From assembly GCA_023846275.1 (NCBI GenBank), contig JAIUJO010000291.1, positions 159,001-223,000 of the forward strand: 64,000 bases of DNA. Reading direction: 5' to 3'. Of this stretch, positions 46,266 through 61,690 are shown in pieces. How positions within the stretch are numbered: position 1 is the first letter of the stretch; each line of letters starts with the position of its first letter. This DNA comes from Vanilla planifolia. Taxonomy: Eukaryota > Streptophyta > Magnoliopsida > Asparagales > Orchidaceae. A program made the position numbers and the translations under genes. Below the pieces are notes generated by a model, which was not told where the DNA came from, ran no database searches, and saw only the letters and a program-made list of their open reading frames with translations.

Positions 46266-49200
46266 CATAAAGACATGCATGTATATACAACGTAAGCACA
46301 TAGACATGCATATATACACACATATGCACACACATGTACTTACATGCACAAACAAACATGCATGGAAACAAACCTACACATACCCAAACACACAAGCATG
46401 CACACTCGTATATAGTAATACAATCACAAGCACATATACGTGCACACAAACTGGCACATATGCAAACACCCATCACACAGCATGCATAAACACAGCCATA
46501 GCCACACATACACACACCTACACACATATGCACATATGTAGTCACATGCACACAATCAAACACATAAACATACACATGCATGGATGCTCACATGCACACA
46601 TGCCCATACACAAAAGACAAATGCACACAACATATACATGCACATTGATACACATGTGCAAGCACACATATAGACACATGCACATGCACACAAACACATG
46701 GACATGTAGATAAACATGCACGTGCACATAAATGTGCACACATGCACACACACTCACATGTATGCACATCCACATATGCAAACACAACCATAGGCACACA
46801 CACAAAAAATGTATAAACGAGCATGCAAAGACATGCACATGCAAACATGCACATCGGTGTGTACAAGCACATGCATACACAATTGCACATGCATAGGCAC
46901 ATATGCATGCACACATGTTTGCACATATACACACAAGTAGACACATGTTCACATGAACACACATATTTACGCACACATGCATGTACACACACACACACGC
47001 AGAGTCGAATAAAGACACTTGCACACACAATCACATGTAGGGATGTGTATATGTATACACATGCACACACACACGCACACACCCATGCACATGGACATAC
47101 ATAGGCACACACACAATCATCTACACACACATGTAAGTGTGTGCTCACACAGGCACACATACACATATACACTTAAATGCACACACACCAACACATACCT
47201 ATGCACACACACACACACATGCTCGCATGTGCACATGCACACAAGCCTAAATGCACAAACACACACACACACACATGGACTTTTGCACAAAGACACACAC
47301 ACACACACATACACAAGATTTGACACACACATTCTAATACATGCACATGCATATGAATACACACAATCACACACACATGAATAGGAAAACTTTCACACAC
47401 AACCACATATAGACATGTGCATTCATACACACATACAGATGCACATAGACACACAAGAATGAACACACACACACACACACAAGCACACACCTAACCATAC
47501 ACTTGAACATATGCATGCACTAACACACACACATGAATTCATGTGTACACACACATACATCATTGCACAAACTCTTGCATAACATGCATAACCCACACCC
47601 ACACATACACACATGCATGCTTTCATGTGTACATAATTGTAAACATGCACACATGCATGCACACAAGACATGCATATAGATACACACACACACATCGACA
47701 CATACACATAAACAACCACACTTACACAAGCTCACACATGCATCCATAAAAACAAACACACATGCATGCATGTACACACACACATCACAAATGAATACTT
47801 GCAAACAAAGATAAGGATACACACATGTGCACAACCACATACACTCAGGCACATATACTCACAAACATAGCCAAACCAACATAGTTGCATGCACACAAGC
47901 ATAACAAACCCACATGGACACACAAACACACTCACATTCACACATACACAAACAATCATACACTCAAATGTTCATACACATAAACACATAAGAACACACA
48001 TGCACACATGCAAACACACACTTGCTTGCACACTTGAACCCAAATGCAAGCAAACAAGCACACATGCACATGTACACACATACACACTTGCACAAACACA
48101 TTTACACATATATGTACACACATGCAGACATGTACATGCACACATGCACTCATACAAAAGCACACATGCACTCACACAGAAGCACACATGCACACAAATG
48201 TGAACACACATAAAGATACACATGTGTGCACATACACACACATGAAGACACACACACAAGCATGTATGCACAAAAACAAAAACCTATGCAAACCAACATA
48301 GACATGTGCACGTGTGCACACTCATACACACAACATGGCACAAACCCCCCAACACACATGTGCATGAACACGTGCCCACACTTAATCATGCATACACACA
48401 TACACATGCATGCACAAATGACAGGCACATAGACACACACATACACACATGCATGCACATGCACCCACATTAATGCATATATGCATGCACACACATTGAC
48501 ATAGGATCATGTATGCACATTCACACACACACAAAAGCACACATGCACACTTACAAAAACAAAGCATACACATGCCATATGTACACATGCAAAGGAACAC
48601 ATATATTCACACATAAGCATAACGACACATGCACACATGCATGCATAGCACACATATGCACACACAAGCATACAACACACTCACATGCAAATCATGGACA
48701 CACAAGCACATGCACACAATCGCACACTACCATGCACAAACACACAAATACACATGCACAAAAACTCACAAAAAAACATGCAGACCCACAAATAGACACA
48801 CACATGCATGTACACATGCACTTGATCACATGCATGCAAGCACACATGAACATAGCCATAAACATATTCAAGAACTCATATAAAGACACACATGCATACA
48901 TACACACACATGTATACATGCACACCCACACATACAAATGCATGCACTGAAGCACACATACACACACATAAATGAAGACAAACACACAAACATACATATG
49001 CACACAAAAACATATGCACATGCAGACACATTACATGCTTCCACACCTATAACATGCATAAACACACATATAGGAACACACATGACCACTCATGTACATG
49101 CAAACACACACATACACATACACACACATGCACAAGTACGAAGACACATGCAGGGACTCATGCAAACAACACACATGATCATGCACATGCATGCAGACAC

Positions 49201-49902
49201 ATATGCACATGCACATGCACATACACACATAAATGAACACATACACAATTGCACACATGTGTGCATAGACCCACACATATAGTCACGCACACTTATGCAT
49301 ATATCCATGTACACAAACACCCACATGCATGCAAACACAAATGTGGTGATACACATACTTGCATACACACACGTGCTCAATTGCATGCAAACATGCAGAC
49401 ACGCATGCATGCACACACACACATACACACACACAAACACCCAAACAAATATGCATACACATGCAGTCACACAAACATGCACACACACTTGCACAAGCAT
49501 GGATACACACTTGCAAAAGCATGCACATGTCCAACAATAGACACCCAAAAATAGAGGCACACAGCTACATGCATACACATGCAATACATGTGCACACACA
49601 AGCATGCACATGCACGCATACGTATGCACACACTTGTAAGCACACTCATACACACCTACACAATCATGCACATGCGCACTCACGTAAATTCACCAAAACT
49701 AAGCTCGTAAACATTCACGCACATGATATACACTACTCACGCACACATAAGAGCACACATGTGCACACATATGTACACACGCACGCACTAAAAAAACACA
49801 TAAACAAACTCAAACACAAGAACACTGACATGTGCACTTGTGCACACAAACATATCAATGCACAAAAAACACATGTACACACACTTGCATGAATGCACAC
49901 AT

Positions 49903-49924
49903 ACACACACACACACACACACAC
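49903..49924. repeat. Pure (AC)11 microsatellite
   Basis: 22 bases of uninterrupted AC repeats in the CA satellite. Other long pure runs lie at 59281-59300, 60831-60850 and 62689-62704. Confidence 0.85.
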
Positions 49925-52900
49925 TGATGCACACACACTTGCACACATGAACACACGCACCCACTCAAACAAACACCTGCACACGTGCACACACATGCAT
50001 GCACACAGACATGCAAACATACACATGGGGTGCATAGCCTCTACACATACGTGCACACAAACATGATTGCACATGCTCACACAAATATATTCACACATGC
50101 AAACACACACACATAGACACACATGTACATGCATTCACTAACATAATTACACATATGCATACACATATAGACTCACATACATTGACCTATAAAGTTGCAT
50201 GCATGCCCACACACACATTCACACTCAAGAACATGCAACCATACAACGCACACACACACACATAGGAATGTGCACATGCCCCATATAAGCACACATGCAC
50301 ACATCAAACACACACAAGAATGGACACACATGCATATGCACACACACACACAATACTAGACTCATGCACACAGAGATGCACAAGTGTGCATAACACACAC
50401 CAATGCACACACACAAACACACGTGCACACACATATGCACACAAGAATGCATACGCTCACATGCACATACATGCAAACACACACATACAAACATGTGCAC
50501 ATGCATATGCACACATGCCAAAGCCACATAGGCACACAAGCACACCAATATATGCACACCATATGCACCCACATAGGTACAAGTGTGCACACAAAAATGT
50601 GTAAACATATGCACATGCACACACCCATACCCACATTCCTAATGCATGCACACTCATACACACAAACACACACACACACACCAATTTGCACATGCATACA
50701 CACATACATACATGTAAACAAAAATGCATAGTCACACACATGCACTTGTATATGTAAACACATGCTCACACACACTCAGATGCACACACATGCACATAAA
50801 TGCATGCACACACATGCTCACACTCATGCACATGCAAACACAAACACACACATGCATGCACACACATGCGTGCACACATGCATGTGTTTGTGCATGCACA
50901 AGCACACATATACCTATGCACATGCATACAAACACACACACACACACACCACATAGCAGGCGTACACACCCACTTGTGCACAAACACATATACAAATGCA
51001 CAACGTGCATACTCATGCATTCGAACACGCACATATACATACACACACATACACCCAAACACATGTTCGTGCATACAAGTACACATAGGAATGTATGCAC
51101 ACACACTCAAATACTTGACACATGCATGCACCAACACGCATACTAGAATAGACAAATACATAATATACACTCAAACAAGTACAACCTCAAGCATCCATGC
51201 ATATTAACATGCACTGCAATTCACACACACATGCAAATGCATGCACATGCACACACACACATACTCTCTTACAGTGACACATTCATAAGACAATGCACAT
51301 GCTTATGTGCATGCACCTACACACATAAACACGGATGCATGCATGTGCATGCACACACACATGCACAAAAATGCACACACAAACACAAACACATGCACAC
51401 ATACACAACACACATGCACATACATGCACAAACACGCATAAAAATGTGCATATGTGTAAATTCACTGCACACACACACACACACTTGCAAACACACAAAT
51501 ATATATACAAGTCCATGCATATGCATACAAGCACACACACAAACACGTGCACATGCACACACATACACATGCACACATATGCATGCATGCTCATATGCAC
51601 GTTCACATGCACACACTCTCACACACAAACATAACACAATTGTGCACACACATGTACATGGACACCCTTACACATAGGCATGCACACATGCACATGAAAG
51701 CACATGGACTCAAACACTTGCATGCATCCACAAGCATAAGCACACACACACATAGATATGCACAAACACACACGTGCACACATGCACTTAGACATACCCA
51801 CCCACATGTACACAAGTACACACATACAAACCAAAAAATAAGCACACACACAAGCATAAGTACGTTGATGCACATGCATTCACATACACATAAACACAAG
51901 CACACACATTGACATACATGCATGCACATACACACTCAAACACACACACATACATGCACATGTACACAACCCAAACATAGAATCATAGACACATACAAAC
52001 ACACACACATGAACTCTCTCACACTCATATAGATACACACACATGCTGACACACATCGACACTGATGTACATGCATGTCCACACACACACACATAGTTGT
52101 GTGCACACACACACACAAAAATGCACTTATGCACAAACATGCATGCAAACACATGCACTTGTATATGCACAGATAGAAGCACACACACACACATACACAC
52201 ATCCATGCACAAACATGTCGACACACACACGTGTGCACAAGCATGCTTATGCATGTATGAACACACATGCATACATGCATGCATGTAAGAACAACTGAGT
52301 GAACATAAGCAAAAACACACACACATAAGGGCACATGTAGGAACACATGCACACATGAAAATACCCACTTATACCTAAGAACACACTAACCCACAAGTAT
52401 TCATAAATGTATAACCACAAAAACTAACACAGACACACGTAAACCCATACCAACACATTCACATATTTAAACACACACAAACACATACACACAAATGTAT
52501 ACACATATTCATGCATATGCACACACATGTACATGCACTTACACACTCATGCACACACACACACAAAAATGTGCACACATGCACACTTGTACATGCACAA
52601 ATGCACTAGCACATACACATACATGTAGACACACATGAACATGAACACACACAGACACACATATGCACACATATGATCATATGCATACACATATAGAAGC
52701 ACAAGCAAACATTGGAACACTTGCATGCATGTGCACACACACACACAAACATACATGCATAAACATGCATGCACACATAGACATGAATGCTTGTACACAC
52801 TCTGACAGATACAAAAATTCTCGCACACATACACATAATTATGCACACACCCAGCCACACATACACATGTGCCAACATAAGCACACACATACACGTGCAT

Positions 52901-55900
52901 GCACATGAATAAACATTTGTGCACACACACATGCACAAAGTCATACATGTAACTACACATGCACATGCATAGGCACTTAGACATGCACACACTCGTGCAC
53001 ATGCATACACACACATACACACACTCATGCACAAAAACATGTGCCAAAAGTGCACTCATACTTACCTACACACATTCTTGCACAAATGCAAATAAAAGTA
53101 CACACACATGTGTATGCACAAATACATGCACACACCTATGGACACTTGCACATACACAGACATGGACATGCACACCCATGCATACACACATGCACACGAA
53201 CATATGTCCAAGTGTATACACATAATTACACATGCACGTGGATGCACACACATGCACACACATATAGACACATACTCGCACAAATGTACAAACACACTCA
53301 TGCAAATTCACAGATGCATGCACGAACCCATACACATAAACTCACATGAGGACACATGCACATGTGAACATAGACACACCCACATGCACACACATGTGCA
53401 CACATCAACACAAGCACACACACACATGCATATACACACATATACAAGCACTTATGCAATACACATGCACTCCTATGCACATTCAAACCCATGCACATAC
53501 TTGCATTGGCACACACAAAGACTGACACACATGTGCACACACACTTGCACATGCACAATCATGCATGCAAACATGCATGCATTTTGCAAGAAAACATGTA
53601 CACACTGTCACACACGCATGTATATGCACACACATATACATGCATACAAGCATATGCACATAAACATGCATACACATTTACAAATGCATAGGCACATGCC
53701 CAAATGAACACACACACATGCATACACACATACATACATATGTGCATGGTAATGCATGCATGCACAAATGCACAATCACACACACTTTTATACATCCACA
53801 TACACATACTCACGCAAGTATGTCTACATGCATGTGCACATGCACCCAAATACATAGAAGCACTCACACACACATATAGACAAGTGTGAAAGAACACACA
53901 TGCATACTTATGCACACTTGCACACACACATAAACCCACACAAATAAACATGCATGCACACACATACTAGCTTATGCATGCACACAGGCACACTCCTGCA
54001 TAGACATGCACACAAGTGCAAGCATGAACATAAGAACATGTACACATACTCTTGCATTTATGCACATACAACCTACACACACTACACATACCACGCACAT
54101 GCAAGAATATGCACACCAAATGCACACATGCTCTTACACACACATGCACACTAGTGCATGCACACACACATGCATACACTCATGTACACACAAATAAGTG
54201 CACCCATGTACAAACACCCACACATGCAAACACATGCACACCCACTCAAACAAGTACATGCACACACAAAGGCACACACAAACACACCCAAGCACTAACA
54301 CTCACGTAAGCACTCATGCTTGTGCACACACACACATAGCCACATATGCACCCACATACTTAACCACACATCCGTACATACACACTTGCATTTTCACACA
54401 CACATATGCACACACACACACACATACACACATTCACATAAGCCAACATCCAACTTAGATACATGGACAAGCACATAAAGACATGCACAAATTCATATGC
54501 ATACATGGACATATGCACACACACACACATGCACATAAATGCTCATACTCAATCACACACACATGTGTAGGCACGCATGCATGCATTGAAAAATTCATTC
54601 ATAACCATATGCATATGCACACACTTGTGCACTCACACAAATAGATAAACACACTCACGTGCATGCACATGCACATATAGACACACATTCACACACACAG
54701 GCATGCACACACAAGCACTCACTTGGTCAAACATAAAAACACATTCACATATGCACAAAAGCATGCACATAAGCACATATGCACACACACATGCATGCAC
54801 ATGCCCAACACTAACATATGCACTCTCATGCATACACACACAAATACACACATGTGCATGCTCACACATGCTCAAAAACATGAATGCACACACACACACA
54901 TTCACAGTCACACAGACAGACACAAAACAGATGTGCGTACACATGTGAGCACTCGGACACACACACACGCATGCACTCACAAGCTCATGCATGTGCTTGT
55001 GCATACACCCATGCACATTTCCAAGCACATTAAAATGCACACATTCACACCTATACACATATGCTCAAACACACACACTTGTACACACATATGAAGACAC
55101 ACACATGTGCATGCATCCACACTCACAAACACCTACTTGCACCCATAAGCACACACACTCATGCACAAACACATACACACATGCACAATCACAATAACAA
55201 GCATGCACAAGCACACACATACTCACATATACACACACATGCATTCACATGCCCAAACAAACATGTATGCACATCCACACATACAAACACATGCACTTGC
55301 CAATATGTACATGCATATGCACACACCCAACATATATACATAATTGTACACACACAACACACACACACATACACAGCCACTCATGGGCACTAACACACAA
55401 ATGCAAACTCACATGTGCACATGCACATGAGAAAATGCACACACATATGTGTACATGCACAAACATGCATGTGCACACGCGCACATGGACACACAAATAT
55501 TGACCCATAGAAACACACACATGCAAATGCTTTCTTGCACATGTGCACATAAGCACCCATATCTACCCACCCACACACACACCCTTGTACAACTATGCTT
55601 GCACATGTGTATGAATTATAAAAACATGCACAAGCACACACATGCACATATACACACATGCACACACAGAACATGTGCTCCCATGCACTTACATGCATTA
55701 CAAACACATACACACACACACATACACATACAAACATTAACAAGCATATGAATACACTTGTAGATGCACAACCACAAGCACACATACACACACACACATT
55801 AGACCACAAATATGCTAACACAACCTCAAAAAACATGCACACAGACATGCATAAGAATGCACATGCATGCACACATGGATACACACATTCACTTGCATGG

Positions 55901-57447
55901 AAAGACATGTACAAATAGCACACATACATACATGAACACTAAATCACACTCGCATAGACGCACAAACCCATAAACAAGCACAATATGTGCCCATGCACAC
56001 ACACCCACATAAATAAGTAAACATATATGCACATGCACATGAACACATGCACACAACAAGACAAGCACACATATGCATGCACATGCAAATGTGCATCCAC
56101 ATGCACACATTCATAAACTAACAAACTCGAACATAACAGATAGATACACACAAATCCATAAATACACACTAACACACACATATACGCAAATTTACATCTA
56201 TAGACACACTCACTCATGCACAAGCACATGCATACATACACAAACATGTGTACATAATTGTGTATGCATACATAGATGCATACATGTACATATATACATA
56301 AACTCAAATGAGCACACATGCACACACACACACATGTGAACTAATAGGCACACAATTACACGCCCACACATATGCTTGCATGCACACACCCACCCATAAT
56401 CAAACATACACATACATACACAAACATTCACATACATGTAACAAAGACACAAAAAGTATACGTGCACAAAGACATGCACACATAAACACATATACAACAC
56501 AAACACACTAAGACATGCACACACACACACTCACACATGCAGACACACACTTGCACACACATTCACACATGTGTGCAGGCACACATGTGTAGGAACACAC
56601 AAAAATATGCACACATACACACACACATTTATGCACTCACACACATGTGCATGCACAGACATGCATGCATAAGCATACACATGTTAAAACACATTCCCAT
56701 GCAAACACACACATGCACATGCATATGCACACATACATGCACACTCACTCACACATGCAGATGTACGTGCATAAGCACAAGCCCATAAACATGCACATAT
56801 GTGTGAATAAGCAAATTTACACACACAAACACAAACACAAACACAAATGCATGAATGTGCACATGAACACAAACATGAATAGGATCACATGCAAACACAC
56901 ACACACACACAAACACACACACAAATGCATTGTATGCATATACACACACAAGAAGGCATGTAGAAACATGCACATGCACACACAAACCCACATGCATCCA
57001 TAGAGAGAAACATGCACACTCACACACACAAATACTTGTGTGCATAAACTTACACACATAGGAACACACTAGCATGCATATTTACACACACACATGCATG
57101 CACAAAGACACACACAAAAAAAATCAAACATGTACACACACACATGCACACTCGTATGCACACACATGTACACGAGGAAAGCTCACACACATGCACAAAT
57201 GTGCACACACACATGCACAAATGCACACACACTCACATGCAAAAGCACAAGCACACACACACACACATGCACACACACACACACATGCATACACACAATT
57301 GCAACACATGAACATGTGGATGCACACACACATATACACAGGAACACACACACATGCATTGACATTACACATGTGCCTGCATTTACATGCACAAGTAGCA
57401 TGCCCCTACACACACATGCACACTCTTGGATGCATATACACACACAA

Positions 57448-57464
57448 ATATATATATATATATA
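57448..57464. repeat. Short (AT)8 microsatellite
   Basis: 17 bases of AT alternation in the CA satellite; a small relative of the (AT)44 tract at 40115. Confidence 0.85.
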
Positions 57465-59280
57465 AGTGCACACAAGCACATATATATGCATACACACAAG
57501 CAAACATTAGTGCTCAACACACATGCCTATGCTCACTCTCGCATGCACAAATACACTTGCACATACATAAACATATGCACACACACACACACATATGCAC
57601 ACAAGCACACACGAACACAAATGTGCTTTCAAAGACAAACACAAAAAACAAGTATGCACATGCATAACACATACACATGTAGAGATGCACACATGCATAC
57701 ACAAACATGTAAACAAACACATACATTTACATTAATGGGCACATATGCATTTGTGTAGAACAAATATATAGAGACACACACACACATATGAGCATGCATA
57801 AGCTTACACATGCATATACAAATAAGATAAAAAAGCACACATGAAAACACATATATGCATGCACACATGTGCACATGAAAACACTCAGAAACATTATCAC
57901 ATATGTACATGAAAGTACAAACACACACACATGTGCATGCACGTACACACACAGACACACGCACATGCACGTGCACACACACAAGCACACACCTACACAA
58001 ACACACATACACTCACATACACGTGCACACACACGCATGCACAAGAATGCATGCACATAGACACACATAAGCGTGCACATGCACACATGTACACTCACAC
58101 CCATATACATACACCAACATTCACATACACACATGCACACACACGTATACCCACAAACCTACATATGCACACATACACATGCATGCACACACCCACACAT
58201 ACACTCATGTTTACACATATGCGTAGACACACCCACACACACACCCATATAGATATGCACACACATAAACACACAAGAAAAAACATGCACTCATATACAC
58301 ATGCACATGAATAGGCAAGCACATGCATATGCATGAACATGCATGTGCAAACATGCTCAGGCACACACACTCATATACACATGTACATACATGCATTTAA
58401 ACACACCCACACACATGCATATGCACACACCTTTACACAGACACATGCACCTACATATGAACTCATGCATAATTGCACACAAGCATTCATTCACAGATGC
58501 ACAACCCAAACACATAAGCACACACATGCATGCACATGCATACAAATGCATACCATACAAGCATGCACATACTCACACACACCCACACTCTCACATACCC
58601 TCACACACATGCATACGGGCTCATATAACATAGACATGCAAGCAAACACACATGTCCACATGCATAAACACACACAAATGCATGCACACACATGCACACA
58701 TGTGTGTGAATGTGGATGCATACATACATGCACACAGTCACACCCACACTTACACATGTGTTCATATGCATGAACATGCATGAATGCACAATTGCTTTCA
58801 CATATGCATGTATCCACACATAGAAACACATAAACAGATAAATATACACACACACACCCACACCAACATGCATATACACTCACTCACATATACACATTCA
58901 CATGAACACACTCATAAACACATGCATATTCTTATGCACACAAATGCTCTTGCTCGCAACACATACAGAGGCATACACATGCTCACAAGCAAATGCATGC
59001 ACAAACAAATGCACATTCTCACAAACGCACAAACACATAAAAACTCAAAATGCATGCACAGACATGCACATGCAAAGACAACAAATGCACACACATGCAC
59101 ATACACACACACACATGCTTGCATGCAAGCATGTATGCACTTATATGCATTGACATATGTACACACATACTTGCATACATTGTTAGAGTTGCACAAGAAC
59201 ACATATTCACACACACATATGAGAAAATGCATACAAATACTCATGCATGAACATGATCACATGCACTTAAACATGCACAG

Positions 59281-59300
59281 ACACACACACACACACACAC
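59281..59300. repeat. Pure (AC)10 microsatellite
   Basis: 20 bases of uninterrupted AC repeats within the CA satellite. Confidence 0.85.
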
Positions 59301-60830
59301 CCACAAGAGCACACTAGCATGCCCACATGCACACACTTACATATATATAAGAAAACACAACCACACAAATGCAAATGCACAAACACTCACGCTTAAACAA
59401 ACACAAGTACACATGCACGGACACACATGCAAACACATGCATCTACACAAGTACACACATTTCCACACAAGCTCACACACACACACAAACACACATAAAA
59501 GCACATAAACAAACATGCACGTACACATACACATGCACACTCTTGCATATAAACACACACATGCAAATGCACGTGCACAGGTATACACAAAAATACACAA
59601 GCATAAGCTCACATACATGAACACACACACAAACACACATAATCCTGTATGTATGCAAGCACACATGCACACACACACATGCACATTTGTGCACATGCAC
59701 AAGCACACACAATTACATGTGCAGACACATGATTATGCTCATGTACACATGTAAACATACATGGTATGTGCACACACACAATCATTTGTATACACAAGAA
59801 TGAATGCAAAAATACACAAACACACTTGCAAATGAATGCATACACACTTGCACATACCCACATAGGCATGGACACGGACATACAAGCACACGCTAGCACT
59901 AACACTCGATGATGCATGCACATGCACTTACACACACACACACACACATACATGCACAGACTCACACACACATGCACATGCACACACATTGGCATGACAT
60001 GTGGACAAACTACACACATATATGCATGCATCCACCCACATGCACACATACATGCACAAAAACACACTTACATATACATACACACAAGCACATGCACACA
60101 AACATACTTGTGCACTCACACCCACACATGGACACATCCACAGGCAAAGACAGACACACACATGGTCAGGTAGACATATACACAAGCACACATGCATTTG
60201 CAAACACATCAATGCAAGTAAAAACAAGACCAAGATGCACAATCGTGCACATTGACACATAGACAGACCCATGCGGACACACACAAAGACACATATGCAT
60301 GTGTAATCATATAAACAACTACACATGTAGACATGCAAAACAATTAATGCACACAAACAAAATCACTCATGCATAGACACATGCATATACGCACACCATA
60401 CACACGCACATACATGCTCACAAATATGCACAAACAGTCACTTGAACAAGCAAAAAGACACATGATAAGCACATGCAAATACACACATGCTCACCACACA
60501 TACACATGCATAAAAACTTTCATGCACATACACACATGCACTCAAAGCCTTACATGCTCACGCACACATGAACACACACACACATGTGCGCTAAAATGCA
60601 TGTGCACACACACACATGCACACTCCCACATATATAAACATGTGCATGCATGCACACATGTGCACTTGCATACATTTATGCACACATATGTACATATGCA
60701 CATAGGCATATGAATGTATGCACCCAAGCACACATGTATGGGCCCATACACATACACACATAAGTACACACTTACACTCACATAGACACACACCCACACA
60801 CAAACACACCTATACACATCCACTCACATA

Positions 60831-60850
60831 CACACACACACACACACACA
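60831..60850. repeat. Pure (CA)10 microsatellite
   Basis: At least 20 bases of uninterrupted CA repeats within the CA satellite, ending before TAGGTCC. Confidence 0.85.
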
Positions 60851-61523
60851 TAGGTCCTCATGCACAAACCCATGCATGTACACACATGCATACACACACA
60901 AAAAACAACAAGCACCCAAACACATGAAAATACTTTCACACAGCTAGATACATTTGCATAGGCAAACACATGTAGACATATAGTCATAAGCATGCTCACA
61001 CACATACATGCAAACTTGCACAAACACATATACTGGCATGCACACACACATGATTACGTGAACACATGTACACATGCATGCACACAAACACATATAGATG
61101 AATGCCAGTCAATGCAGACAAATGCATACATACATGTACACACACACACAAACACATGCACACATGTCCACACAACACATGTATGCACACATACACAAAA
61201 GTAGATGAACACCTACATAGACAGACACACAACCATACATGTGCATTTAGACATGCATGCTTGCACACATAATAACAAACTCATACACACATGCATGCAT
61301 GCATGCACCCACATATCAACACACAAATGCACCCATGCACAAACGTACACTTGCATGCCAACACCTACATGCACACACAAATACAAACACAAAAACACAC
61401 CCATACATGCATGCACATGGCACACACTCACACATATACATGTATAGATGCACACCCACATCCTTGCACATAGAAAAACACTCAAACACACACGTACAAA
61501 TGTACACAAGTGTATGCATATGC

Positions 61524-61555
61524 ACATATACACATATACACATATACACATATAC
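61524..61555 (+). repeat. Four exact copies of ACATATAC
   Basis: An 8-bp unit repeated four times without mismatch, in a family where exact tandem units this short are otherwise rarely sustained. Confidence 0.88.
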
Positions 61556-61640
61556 ACACACAAAAATGAACACACACAATCACACATAGACACACATGCA
61601 TACACACATTCACACACATGCACACACTAAAATAGGTATA

Positions 61641-61690
61641 CACTTGCACACACAAACATACACGTGCACACACAAACATACACGTGCACA
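61641..61690 (+). repeat. 20-bp tandem repeat, 2.5 copies
   Basis: CACGTGCACACACAAACATA repeats with period 20 across 61641-61690. The only mismatch is T for G in the first copy (CACTTG). It lies about 85 bp after the ACATATAC tandem, so this is a spot of recent slippage. Confidence 0.85.
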
